From Dipylidium caninum (taxonomy: Eukaryota > Platyhelminthes > Cestoda > Cyclophyllidea > Dipylidiidae), in contig QEYB01000956.1 of NCBI GenBank assembly GCA_017562135.1, positions 206,001-270,000 on the forward strand: DNA of 64,000 nucleotides, in the 5' to 3' direction. A program made the translations under genes and the position numbers. Within the stretch, counting starts at the first letter, position 1; every line of letters starts with the position of its first letter. The notes below the pieces were generated by a model. It searched no databases. It saw only the letters and a program-made list of their open reading frames with translations, and had not been told where the DNA came from. Shown in pieces: positions 1 to 12,516 of the stretch.

Positions 1-897
1 CTGGAACGTGAACGTGTACTTCGCGAGCGTTTGGCTGAAGTACAGGCATCAGAAGAAGCAGCCGATCTCTTACGTCGCAAACGTCTTCACGCCGCAAGGA
101 CTCTTCAGGGCTTTCTCTGCGGTCCCGCCGCCATTGACCTTCCTGAAGAGCCTCAAAATATGGTTAAATCACATAATAGTAGTCTCTCCCCTTCGAGTAA
201 TCTTCCGCAGGTCGTCGTTGCCGCACCTCCTTCAGCGATGCTGGAATCCAAACATCGTTTTCTGCCTCCACCTTCCCCCTCTCTCTTTAACCGTCCAACA
301 CCTTCAACCGTTAACCCGCGGTGGTTGGGGCTTTCCTTGGCTCCTGTTTCAGCCATGGCTGGAATCCCCCAACTTCTTCCTTCACATCCTCCTTCTTCTT
401 GGGCCACATCATCCGAACATCATAGTGTTGTTATTCCTCACCCTCCCTCTCGCAATGGTGGTCAGAACGATACAAGTGTTCTTTCCCGTGTACAAGTCAC
501 CAAACCTTCCTCATTAATGTCAACCTCGGAAACTACTGGGGCAACTCGTAGCTTAAAGGAGTGGTTGGAACCCTATGTTCCGGAGTTGTGCGGACCGCAA
601 CCGCCGGGACCGACCGACGATCCTCATTGGGGAGTATTGGAGTTGGTGTACCTGAAAGCAATAGTAGAACCAACGACTGCGGAGGTCAATGCCGCAAATG
701 ATGCTGATGATGCAACAGATTCCGTTCGGACTTCTGGGTTTGATGGCGAGGGGAAATGTGATGACTTTGACTCTATGGAAAGAGACGATGTAAGACGTGG
801 AGTCTCACACGAATTGCCACGGGGCACATGTGGAATAGCGCCGAGTGTCTATATGAGTCGGGCTTTGCAGGACAGCCGTTGTGGTCTCTTCATCTGA
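1..897 (+). CDS. 3' terminal exon of an unrecognised Pro/Ser-rich protein (5' end outside window)
   Basis: The reading frame is open from base 1 and ends with TGA at 895-897, giving about 298 residues with no start inside the window. The first 40 residues are charged and helical (Glu/Arg-rich, coiled-coil-like, with an LRRKR motif). They are followed by a long low-complexity stretch rich in Pro and Ser, then a short ordered-looking segment (EWLEPYVPELCG, DPHWGVLELVYLK) and an acidic tail. I recognise no family. It could be the C-terminus of a scaffold or regulatory protein. Coding status is supported by the length of the open frame and by its close spacing to the downstream gene on the same strand. 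A TATAAA poly(A) variant lies near 917. Confidence 0.6.
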   Translation: MERERVLRERLAEVQASEEAADLLRRKRLHAARTLQGFLCGPAAIDLPEEPQNMVKSHNSSLSPSSNLPQVVVAAPPSAMLESKHRFLPPPSPSLFNRPTPSTVNPRWLGLSLAPVSAMAGIPQLLPSHPPSSWATSSEHHSVVIPHPPSRNGGQNDTSVLSRVQVTKPSSLMSTSETTGATRSLKEWLEPYVPELCGPQPPGPTDDPHWGVLELVYLKAIVEPTTAEVNAANDADDATDSVRTSGFDGEGKCDDFDSMERDDVRRGVSHELPRGTCGIAPSVYMSRALQDSRCGLFI

Positions 898-1046
898 CAT
901 GGCTTTTTTAGTCTTGTATAAATGCACTAGCGTTTGATGTAAAAAACTGATTATATGTTGAAGAGTGTCTTCTAATTTCTTCTAGTGTGTTTGAGTCCTC
1001 GTGTGAGTATTAATTTTTTCAAAGAGGATCGAACGCCTGTGCTAAC
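898..1046 (+). promoter_or_regulatory. Short intercistronic region with a strong splice acceptor (candidate trans-splice site)
   Basis: Only 149 nt separate the stop of the upstream gene from the first ATG considered for TRMT5. At 970-985 there is a branch-point-like TTCTAAT followed by a pyrimidine run and TAG, ending at 985, 88 nt after the stop codon. No cis donor is evident for it in the preceding exon. A TATAAA variant poly(A) signal precedes it. This layout suits a two-gene transcript processed by trans-splicing. A GTGAGT donor at about 1003 suggests a tiny 5' exon (986-1002), so the TRMT5 start may be more complex than modelled. Confidence 0.5.
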
Positions 1047-3091
1047 ATGGCTCTCTGTAAATTGTGCTATGTAGCCTTTGAAGGCGTCTGGGTACTCAAC
1101 ATTGGGCCCTACTATCGATCATTTCGTAACTCGAACGGCATGTTGCCATGGAACTCAAACAAGTATATATTTGCTTATTTTAAGGTGTATTTGAAAGTTT
1201 TCTTGGTGGTACATCGCTTTTTTAACTCCTCTGGCATTGCAACTCCTCTGTCCCGGACAATATTTACTTCGTCTTTTCGTCGATCTCACATTGTCATGTT
1301 AGGGGAAGTTGACTACACTCTGCCGCCGGTTTTGGATCACCATTTTGACAAAAATGCTTTTAAAAGAAGGGCGATTTTTTTCGCCGTTGGCCTGCCTCTG
1401 GGTAATGACTTCAGACGAGTCTCGGAATGTCTTCGTGACTTCGCTACGGGTTACCTGAATCTTCCGAAGTTCAAGGAAACTTAGTGCGTCTACATTTGAA
1501 ATATTATTTTATTTATAAGTAATAAGTAGTAATTATTTTGACTGCTCGCCGTCAGCATTGATTCAGATGGCAACAAACGTAAACTGTCAATAATCCGAAG
1601 AATTACAGACCCTCAAGATTGGGAACGACTCCGAAGTCATAATGTCGATATTCCGACGAATCCGAATGAGGAAATCTCATACTTAGAATCACATCCAGGA
1701 ACTCTTTTCATGGAAAATTGCCCAACAATCGAAAGCGACACTGGCCACTTGTTGCCCCTGAAACCTAGCGCTTTTCGTATGTTGGTGGCATACGAAAATC
1801 TTTCTCTCGATCATGCTTTAAAAATTGCTTTGCCACCGAACATTGAAGGTGTCACTGCGTTCTCTGTGGTTGGTCATGTGGCGCACTTTAATCTCAAACC
1901 AGTCGCTCTCCCTTATCGAAAAATTATCGGTAAGAATATATCATTAATTGACCCATGATTTTTTTAATCTCAGGCCAAATTGTGTTGGACAAAATCCCGT
2001 ATATACGAACTGTGGTTAATAAAGCATCGAAAATCGATACGGAATTTCGTACATTTGAAGTAGATTTGATGGCTGGAGAGGATAATTACCTGACTGAGAC
2101 GAAAGAAAATGGAGCTACTTTCCACCTTGACTTCTCGAAAGTGTACTGGAATTCGCGTCTAGGTAATTTACATCTTAAACTTCACTAATTTTTCAGGGTC
2201 TGAACATTCAAGAATTATAGAAGAGATCAAACGCGTCCTCAAGATTTCATCAGATAAATTTTGCATAGTCTATGACGTGTTGCGGGTGTCGGACCATTCT
2301 CAATACCTTTAGCACGTAGTGGTGGTTGCCAAGTCCTAGCTAATGATCTCAACCCGGCTTCATTTCAATTTCTCCAGGAAAATGTCCATAAAAATAGTTC
2401 GAGAAAACACCCTCTCACCGAAGAGCAAATTAAATGCTTTAATATGGACGGAAGAGAGTTCCTTAAAGAGGTTGTTTTAATTTGGTTCCGTTAATTTTCT
2501 AAAGATGGTTGAAGTGGCAATTTTTCACAGGGGAACTCGTAAATACTCTTTTTTTACTAGTAAATCATAGGTTACTGAGATCTGTTCATTGCCATCTAAT
2601 GATCTACACAGCTGCTCCTTGTGTGCGCTTGACGTTATCTCTTTTGTTTGTAGATTGTCATTCCACATTACGAAAAGGCAATGCGCTCCGGTTCTCCTGA
2701 GTTTTTCGTACTAATGAATCTGCCAGGTTTGGCAATCGAGTTCCTCGATGTTTTCAAGAATGTTAGCATAGATGTTCACAATCCTAAACCCCTCCACATT
2801 CGATGCTATTGTTTCGTGCGGCATAGTTCTGGAAGCGCTACTTCAAAAACTGCGAAACACGTGGAGGCAGACATGGAGGCGCGTAAAAGGGTCTGCGAGG
2901 CGCTGGGTATGGGATCCGATGCCATTTCCACGAATGGCGACCAGGAACTTTTCTACTTTTTAAGGCTAACCGATTGGAGAGTTCGGTTCGTAAGAAACAC
3001 GGCGCCTTTCAAGGACATGTACTGTGTAGAATTTGATCTTCATATTTCCAACCCACCTGAACTTGTGAAACGATCCCGGAAAGAATTGTAG
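1047..3091 (+). CDS. TRMT5: tRNA (guanine37-N1)-methyltransferase, Trm5 class, with a one-base frameshift
   Basis: The enzyme uses AdoMet to make m1G37 in tRNA, in nucleus/cytosol and mitochondria. Exon model: 1047-1449, 1567-1929, 1974-2162, 2197-2470, 2654-3091. Conserved blocks are seen in order: FDKNAFKRR; IRRITDPQDW; VGHVAHFNL with LPYRKIIG; IVLDKIPYIRTVVNK; FDFSKVYWNSRL-like (here LDFSKVYWNSRL) followed by SEHSRI; an AdoMet loop (AGVGPFSIP); NDLNPASF; MNLPGLAIEFL; and the C-terminal VRNTAPFKDMYCV. The AdoMet loop is reached only by changing frame near 2280-2281, where one T of a Phe codon seems to be missing; without that base all exon phases fail. Four introns are 117, 44, 34 and 183 nt. 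The start is uncertain: ATG 1047 gives an Arg-rich, presequence-like N-terminus; ATG 1297, or an acceptor near 1303, are alternatives. The expected length is about 555 residues from 1047. Confidence 0.9.
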
Positions 3092-6000
3092 GTCTGCCAA
3101 CTAATTTTTGTACTTATAGACTTTTTTAAGTCGTTTACGGTCGTCTTTAACACCTCTGTTTGGCCTTAGCACATGAAATTTTCACAATTTTGGTGTTTTT
3201 TGTTGTCGCATGCTACAGCATCCCCTTATCATGACTCTACCGTCTCGAGTAAAGGCTAAAGAATATGCGGTTTCACTCATCGTCTTTTTCCCTACGGAGA
3301 ATTCTACCACGTAGTTCGTCTTAAGGCCTGCATTCACCGTAGATGGCAGTTAACGTCATAGGGATCAAAATGAAAATGAATTGAAAGGAAGGGAAGAAAA
3401 GACGTTAACGTAGTCGATAAGTTGGTTTGATTACGAGGGCCACGTCGGGTAGTATGTGCGCTCATTGTCTTGCTTACGACCTTAGAATGCCTGATTAACT
3501 TAATTGTTATGAGGGAAATTAGATTATGCTGAAATTAGGGTTGAACCTGTTTCTCCAGCTTTCAAGTCTGTTAAGCAGTGCCTTCAGGGGTTGGCAAAAA
3601 GTCAGCAGTTTTGGGATAAAGGGAGTGTTTTATTGGTTTTGTCTAGTGAGCATATTCAATATACGTCTATGAGAACGCATTGATAGTATTGTTTGAAAGA
3701 AAAAAGCGAATGCAAACAACTGTATCGCAGATAAGCAGGTTTCTAACACGAGCATGAGTAAACTATCTTCGTCCCTATTGGGTAATTTTGTGTTGGCGCG
3801 CGACTCACTTCATCACCTAAAATGCAGAAAGACGTTTATTAAATGACCTGTTCGATATAATGAGGTACAATTTGGGGGTGAGTTCTCGGTTTGTGCCCCA
3901 TACCATTTATTTGGGACAGTGTCTGCTGCAGCAAACACAGAAGCATGGTCCTGTTAACCTATTAAGACAGATGGAAAGAAGGTATCATAAAGCCAAGTAT
4001 CGAGAAATCTGACATCACTTTTTCCTTTCAGTTAGTAGCATATTACGTACAAGCCCGTAGGGTTCGGTTAATTTCAGAAACACTGCAGGTCAGGCATTCG
4101 TACTTGGTTCCTTAGTAGCATGTACATGAGTCTTACTTGTGGCAGGTGAAGCGGACAGGCGACTGGCCAGCTCCTGGAGAGAGGAACCTTTTATTTACGC
4201 ACTCGCCTCCCGATGAACTTTTGAAGAAATACCAAAGAAAGAGTGTAACGCAAACGCCTGAGGATAATTTAAAGTAACAAGCTTTCACTTACGAAGAGGC
4301 GTTCGATGTGCTAGAAGACCTAGCCCTTCTCCGCTGTTTTTTTCTGGAGTCGATTACTTAACGTAATGAAAAGGTTTTGGGATCTGGGAACCTTTCAACG
4401 GACTCGTCTTCTAGCGGTAGTACAGCACTGCTTATTATGCCAATAATTGCTATATGTAAGGATTTGGCTGGCAAATTTGGGGAAAGTTAAGTACTTCAAC
4501 TGATTAAACCAAATGGAGCATAGATACCAGGAAGTTGAATGTTATCCCTGTATGGGAATACAAATTCTTGTTGTGAAGTGACACGCCTCTAGGCTATTTG
4601 ACCAATATTTATACACTTTGCTACGGTAAACGTTTATGACGAAATGCTATTATATATTCAATTTTAACGTAGTAGATAAGAGGACTCTAAATGCATTCGG
4701 AGATAGCTGTCGAAGATCTACAAACCCAAGATATACATGCCATTCCGTCAAAGTTGACATAGTAATCGGTAAGAGTGAAAATTGCGAAATCAGTAAATTT
4801 CAACGCACAAACGTAGAAGTCGTCACCGTCACTCATATTTCCCGGCCCCAGTACTTTCAATACTTGTGGTTGCTTGTTTCAATTATCAAGTCGCCTAACG
4901 TGGGAGAAGAAGTAGTCTGGATTAAAGGCCAGCTTGCCTACACAATGTATATGCTTGCCAATATGTTTTTATTACCGTCCTGGATCTCGCTTTTCGATCT
5001 TATTGGGCATACGCGGTAAGTGCACTACAATAAAGAAGAAGAAAGTGAAACCGATTGATTTCGTTAAATTACAATTGTCAAGCTTGCTCGATACTTTGAA
5101 TGAATTAGAGGATTATAAATCGATACATAAACTAGCTTAGCTCCAAATTCCCATAAGGAAAAGGGACTTGAACACAACTTTCGAACTTTTTTTTCACACT
5201 ATCTCATTTCCATGTTGTGCTATTGCAAGCTTCTAGCGCGATTTAGTGCCATAAGATTTAGATTAGTGGTTCCAGGTCTATTCAGACTAATATCATTACA
5301 GATGGAGTTTTCTACTCTTTCGAAATGGTTTGCATAATCATGACTTACGCTAGATTTGGTTGGAGATTCTGCCCGGTGGCGACGTCTAGGTGATGGCTGA
5401 AATATATGTGGAGACGAAGTTATCATCTGGTAGTTAGTGCCGATTAATAATAAATAAGTAGTATATCGCGGCATACCGATCGCCTTCTGGACGGCGAGCC
5501 AACTCGAGAAGAAGACACCTTCAGGCGCCATATAGATGGATTAATGGTGCAAAAATACAGACCTCTGGATCAGTTAGGTGAGCCACCCAGATATTATTAT
5601 TTAACCGATCAGTGGTTAAATGCTTTTAAAAGTACGCATGCAATAGTAATCCGAGTTATAAAAGAGTCGACACCAGGTATTAGTTTGTTCTACACTTTAT
5701 TCTTCCTTAAAATTCTGGTACACTTTGAAAGTGATATCGGTTAAAAATATCACCTGCCAATGTGTAACACTTCACCCTCCGTATTTTAACAATATTGCAA
5801 TTTATGGTATTATTCATAAGTGAGCACATTGTGTAGGGATAGCGGGTGACGTTAGTAAATGAAAACAAAGTAGAACATGGGGATAAACGACTTTTCCCCG
5901 TTAGACAAGATAAATGCCAAATGAAATAACCACACTCACAAACAAGAGAAAATTGGCGAAATGTCGATTACAGCAAAAACCAAAAATTGATGCAAATGAG

Positions 6001-9000
6001 GCTATGAGTTGAGCGGCCTCAAACGAAAATGCACATGAATGAAGCACCTTTACACCAACTCCACTTACAACTGTGCACGACGGTACGTAACACTTCCGTG
6101 AATAAAAAAGGGCACGTTCTCGGAAACGAGATGATTCTTGGAAGTTTTATGTGGCCTTATGGTGGTTGCTCAGACTACGATTAATATTTTTAAACATACA
6201 CTAGATTTGCCTTATTATGTTACAATCAGAGACGACTTCAATTAAAATGTTTAAAATCGTCCACGAATTAGTAGCTTATCATTGCTGCTTAAACGGCGAG
6301 GCATCATTTAGTGTATGTGGCACTTACTTCTAAATAAAATAAAAAAACATAAATTTGTGATGGTCGTGTTGTTAAACTGAAAGAAAAATCAAATGCTCTA
6401 AAAATTAAGATAGCACCTAAAGCCTTGTTCGTTAGAGGAATTTTGAGAGATATAGTGGAAGCGCAATAAGGGGCTCCTGTATATTTCTTAGCGTAACATA
6501 AAACCAAACATAAATATAGCAAAGGGAAAGAGGACTAAACTTACTATTGTCATAGGCGAAATACAACGCTTTAAAATTAATCAAAAACTTAAGACTGCGA
6601 TTAGGGGATGGATATTATCACCGCCGCTCGTGGACTCACGTGAGATGAAGTAGCATGCCTTACTACGACTGGAGAATTCTTCAAGGCGAAACGTTCAAAA
6701 CATTTGGAAAAAAAGTTCCGCACAATTCTCAGTCATACGAGTTGAGCAAAGTTGGGGAATTATAACAATACCCACTCATCTACCAATTTCCACAGTTACA
6801 CACTGTCTAAATTAAGGACATTAAGATTTTCGCGGCAAATTTATTGAGGTAATAGCTTTCATCACTCTGTATATACTAAATTAAATTATTGAAAACTAGG
6901 TAAGTAGGAGGACAATCTAGGGAAGTGCGCTGATTCCAGACCACTTACAAAATACACCGGTGAGCCGACCTTAATAACGTGAGCAGGCGAGGCCTGAAAG
7001 AATAAGTCGTCATGGATAACATCGCATATAAATTAGAAGTAACACAATCATTATTATTGTGATGCATTAAGCGTACCTGTCTCTTCGTGGGCGAGGATCT
7101 GTGTGGCGACGTCTTGAAGGAAATGGAAAGGAAGATTATTTACAACGTACTTCAACTTTTCCCAAAAGGCAGTGTTCTTTCCCATGCGAAATTTGATCAA
7201 CGTCATCATATTAAGTCAAATCAAAGCTTATATCTATTGCACCCCACTCATCTAGGCTTTGGGCTAGATAGAAATCTGTGCTTGTATCCAACCTTGAACC
7301 AATATGAGATATCTCTAAGCAATGATACGTACATGAGGTGAGTGGGAGCAGTAAGGATGAACTCCATGGCCGTATTTCTTCTCCAGAATTTTCATAAAGG
7401 CTCTGATGTCACAATCATAATGAAGTATTAACATTATGTGAGGCCCAGTGCACATAGATGAAATTCTGCCTACGTGTTTGCCCAAATTTCTCCTTCCCCC
7501 AAGTAGGCGTATGGTTTACCCTCAGATTCTTCTGAGACATCTCCAGAGATGTATTTGTGGTACTCCTGTTGAACTTGCGATGATTTTTGTGTCTTATGCG
7601 ACAGGTGTTGGCTTCAATATGCAAAGTAAAATAAACAACTTATTGGACATTACTGGAATATCAGCATACACAGAATACTGTCTATTGATAAAGAAACAAT
7701 CACTGTCATCGTTTCAACAGGATGTGAATATATCATTCCAAATATTATCTACACCGGGCCATTTTACGTATACCAGTTAAATGGAACTTTGTTTTACTTA
7801 ATATTAGCCTTCGACAAGAATCTTCACATAATCTGACTTTATATGATTAGTAGAGTTCATGACACATCACACACTCTAACCTCTGCCTTATGCGCCACAA
7901 AATATATATTGGTTTACTTCATTGGAACTATTGTACTATTATTGTCTTAACATAAGAACAAAAACAGACCGTTACTATAGCACAAAATATACGGGTTACC
8001 GCCTTTCTTAAAGCTTTACTATCTTAAGTTGATGCAAATATACAGACATTAGCCGTGCACCAAGTGGTATGAAACGTTGAGTTCTGTTATTCTTCATTTC
8101 AAAGTCGCGAATGTCTACTTTCAACATTCATTCATCACGGCATGTCTTCGTATGCCCAAGATGTAAAAATAACCTTTGCATATACATTTCTCATGTAATC
8201 ATATGAAATGATTTCAACAAGAAAACATGTAATCAATACGGCGGCTGTTATATAAGAAGTGTTAATAAGTTCACAGTTATTAGAGGGAGCGTAAATATTA
8301 CGCCTGATTTTTACTCGACCTCCAGATAATGCATCGTATGTGTGCTTTACTGCCGTGAAATTCCATATTGGATTAGATTTGCCAAGAATATTCAACTATT
8401 ATAAATATCAATCCGTAAAGCTTGATCCTAAAAATGTCTGGGTAGCCATAAAAGATGAAGAATATTAGATTGTTTAGCTAGCTCTGATTGTTGTAGGCGT
8501 TACTAACATCAAGGAAGGAAAATTTCAGTACACTAGGAGAATGAAGTTGAAATACGGGAGCAGTGAATACCCTACCGATAGTCAGGTTCCGTACCGATGC
8601 AACAGGGGCATCTGCGTTGGTTGAGCATGTTACCGAAAGCTAAACCAAGTGACTTTCTAGATGGTTATGACGCTCTGATAGTTAAGAATCGTTGATATAC
8701 TCAACCGTGCGAGCCAACTAATCAAAATACGAGAAAAGATCTACCTATGCTTCACTGTTCTAAGGCACGCATCTACGCACCTGAGAATATAGTGCGCGAT
8801 CACGGGAATACACTCAATTATAGGGGAGAAGTGGGTATACTGACAAAAAAATCGTTTAGAACGAAATTCCGTGGAAGAGTTGATGAAAGATCTCGCCTGT
8901 TTGTGCGAATTTCTGAGAGAATGTAAGTAATTCTGTCAGGTGTTTAAAGTAGTTATTGTGACACAGCAAGGTTGATAAGCCATCTGTTGTCAATAGAGCG

Positions 9001-12000
9001 GTCTCACCTGATCGCTTCTAATCCTATTAAAATAATAGGATTGAGTATAAAGTTGTGGAACAGTTTGATATTCTACATTTTGTTTTTTCTTGTTACTGTC
9101 CAATTTCTTATTCATCAACCTCTTCCGACTCGCCGTATAGTCTTAAAATTAAAATATTTTTAAATGAAGCAAATTGGTATGAGTCATCACGCAATACGTA
9201 TTAGAGCTGTTCGTTGAGAATCGAAAGAGAACGACAACTGGATCTTTCGTATTATGTTGACTCCACTTCAAACACACTCTTACTCACCATACGTTGGCGC
9301 CGTGACTTATCAGTAAACATTCAGTAATTTTCTCAAAAGAACAAAGTTTAGCAGTAGCTAAAGGCTAGACTTGGAAGAGACAATCGCAGCCCGAAGAATT
9401 TAAATTAGTAAGAAGTGTTTAAAACAGATCGTAGTAAAATTTAGGTTAGTACGTGACTGGCCCCCATATAGCCTCTTTTGGTCACTCGCTTCGAAAATCT
9501 ACAATGTGCAACTTTGTTGATTATTTTCGAGGCATGAATGCGGAAGAGAAAAAGTAAACGAAGAATAGGCTTCACCTCTGCGATAATAAATAATTTCTCG
9601 GATATATACGAAGTCCATGTTCGAGTCTCAATATAATTACTTCCAACATAGATGTCATTCGGGGCCATTCATTCAGAAGTAATGTAATCCAAACACGTTC
9701 GTGGTGTTATATTTTTTTCTCAAGCTATGGATAAAAAAAATGGATGCTCATCCTCGTTCCGGCCATATCTTTTTCGCGCTGTCAAAATGTTAATTTCGCA
9801 CCTATCCGTCAAAGTGTTTGTCAAACAGGTTCACGAAGGCTGCTTAAAACGGTACATAAAGCTATGTATAAAGTGCTCAATTCCTCACGTTTGGCTATTC
9901 TTTATTATCTTAAATAAATTACATTTGTTTATTGCGTTAAAAATGACCTTCCGCAATCGGCTTTTAGACATTGGTAAAAATGATTCCTCCATTTCGGCCG
10001 CTGATGTTGCTTCGGTTGTGACGCAAAGCAATCTCCGGATAGACAGAATGAACTGCATGGACCTCAGGTAAGCACAACTACTTTCAGCTGCTCCCAAATT
10101 CCGGCCGTATGTAAAAGATTTATTAGAGTGAGATAATTCTCACCAAGTGGTGAAATAACCGAAGGAGATTCCTGTATTGTCTTCAAAGGAAAACTGGTTT
10201 TAGCCACAACTTGAAACTCAAATGAGTTTAAGCAATAAATTTTAAGATTCCTCTCTTGTTAAAACGTAACGGAGGTGTTTGTGGGATATCTACTTCCAGG
10301 AGGATCACAAGTTTCTTCTACTAACATTACCACAGACAGTATCACTCACGCCTAATGGCTAAATACTCGCGTCTGTTAAGTAGTTAGTTATGGATCATGA
10401 AGAGCAAAGAGCGAGCAGAGATCTATGATTAGAACCCAGAACTGTAATTTATGTGACATTTTCTTGGATTCTCCAAAACGAACGATTCTGTAATTTTTTT
10501 CGCAAGGCCCTAGCTTACTTACCATGTCTATTATTTGATGTTCTTAATATTACCCTTCACCTGTTTCGTTTGATCAAGAGTTAATGTATGTCGTGCACAA
10601 ATGGTTTCGCAATGATAGTTGGTAGCGTGCTGGACAGACGTCTGCTAGATGAAGTGTGGTTTTCAAATATACATCCGTAAGGGGATTTCCAGCCGCTACA
10701 GAGTTTAAGAGAGCTACATTTGAGGCATCTACACTAGATTATGCACTTATTTTTTTCTTCACCGTTAAGTGATTGCGTTTTCAATCCAATACCGCTTCCG
10801 AAAAGTTAATTAGCAACGTGAATGCAGGGCATCTTCCAATGCCACTGCTTACATCTGGAGATCACATGCTCGTAAGTTAATACCAACTCACCCCTAACAG
10901 CCCGCTTAATGAGTGGTAACCTGAGAGTTATGAGTCTTTATAAGATTACCATTGATTCGTTCACAGAGGTTTATTAGCTTCAGGTACGAGGTCCTAGTTG
11001 TCTATGCTGTTCTAAAACTTGCGTCAAAGGTCGGTCTCAGATTAATATTACTTGATCGCAGACACTATGAATTAAGTCATCAAGTCCTGAAACCACATGA
11101 GTGAACCTTTAAACCATCTTTGACTTAAGAATAGAACATGTATTTAAGCCAAAGGTAACTTGGATTGGGTACTTCAAATGCAAAAAAAATAGAAGCTGAC
11201 ATCAATATGTGAGCCATTGGGCGTGAATTTGTGCGCACCAAATGGGCCCAAACTTTAAAGTTTACAAAGTGCATCGACCTACGCAATACAGTCCGATAAA
11301 GTTCAGGGCTATTTTAAAACAATTGATGACACCTACTACCAAAATTATCACATTAGGAGACAGCTTTTGACCGAAAACCCACTTCCTATTAAATTATCTC
11401 CTATAGTGACAATTACAGCCAAAAGAGCATCTGAAAATAGAGTTCCTATAGGGCATACGATATGCACAAGTCTCGAAGATTGACCATTTATACAAATCCT
11501 CAACTGTGACAATAAACGACGTGTAAAATAAATCAGTTGCTGATTGGTTAAGAAACTCACTTACGCTCGAGCGCCATCTCTAAGCGATCATAATCTCCAA
11601 TGGAGAATATAAATTATCTTGCGCCATAAGGATGGTATCTGATCGGACATGAGTAGCATATGGCTCAACCTGTCTGCCTGCAGTAAACATCACGTACAGC
11701 GACGTAATCGTATACGAAGTGATTTAAAATGCTTTTGCTTAAGAGAAGGTAGAACAACAAGAGTGCACTATATGAGATAGTCTATAATTTGGCAGCCGTT
11801 GCCTTAAAGCAGCGATTTACCCAAGAGTTTAACCTCATTATTCATACGGCAGAGCTGCGATCTTGGCATAGTTAAAATATCAACATCACATTGTGCTCAG
11901 TAATTATACATATGTTAAAGTTCATGCTAGAACAAAACTGAAATTGCGTCAATATTTGATTTTGACAAAATTCAGAGTATCTTACATTTCAACATTAGTA

Positions 12001-12240
12001 GCAAGTGCCAGCGAAAGTCAAATACAAGTGAGGGATAAAACCGCTACTTAGATCCCAACTTGCGTCCCACCTGTTAAACTAGCCTCATCTGTATATATCT
12101 GATTGAGACCAGTTGACTGTCTGCCAGATATAAATTATACTCATAAATAACAACGATGACTATTTACCAGAGATATAGTGAAATTGCGCAGATAAAAATT
12201 ATCTTCTTATAAAAGTCACTGTTTATTTAATATCACTTAC
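3092..12240. other. Gene-poor AT-rich block, no supported gene
   Basis: About 9 kb hold only short open frames with no recognisable domain, and none could be joined to neighbours with consistent splice phases. Unlike transcribed introns here, the strands show no clear T-over-A bias, which suits non-transcribed spacer. I see no tRNA, rRNA or tandem array. A spread-out gene with very short exons could have been missed. Confidence 0.5.
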
Positions 12241-12516
12241 ACTTACGTTTGTCAGCTTTGAGCTGTTCGTTTCGGCTGTCTCCAACGGCGGTTCGTTATT
12301 TCGTCGCCGTGGTGTGGCGGCTAGGTTCGTGTCTAAGCAAATATATAGTTCTCTAACAAAAAAGTGCATAGCACCCGAATGAAACTAGGATATTTTACAG
12401 AAAAATTGCAGCGGGACCGGTCCACTGGATTTTTTCTGTCATTATGGTTGATTTCTGCGTTTAGACGATATGTGCTCTCTTCGCGGTTATTTTCTAATTT
12501 CCTCTCTCGTAGGACA
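12241..12516 (+). promoter_or_regulatory. Promoter-proximal/outron region of the SLC35A gene with 3' splice acceptor
   Basis: Positions 12241-12340 are markedly more GC- and CG-rich than the surroundings, as expected near a promoter. Positions 12488-12512 carry a branch-point-like TTCTAAT, a pyrimidine tract and a terminal TAG, leaving a 4-nt leader before ATG 12517. No upstream exon is visible, so this is a candidate SL acceptor. An in-frame ATG at 12364 lies upstream of it and would add a non-homologous 51-residue extension. Confidence 0.5.

Noticed and set aside
3530..3690. Short frames after a CTCCAG acceptor-like site downstream of TRMT5
   Set aside because: Two overlapping frames look equally plausible and neither connects to another exon; TRMT5 already ends at 3091.
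4636..5019. 127-codon plus-strand frame in the gene-poor block
   Set aside because: No domain, no fitting splice neighbours, composition like the surrounding spacer.
7448..7780. 110-codon plus-strand frame
   Set aside because: No family resemblance and no joined exons; length is within chance for 9 kb of spacer.
12364..12516. N-terminal extension of the SLC35A protein from ATG 12364
   Set aside because: Homology begins just after ATG 12517 and a splice acceptor lies between the two ATGs.
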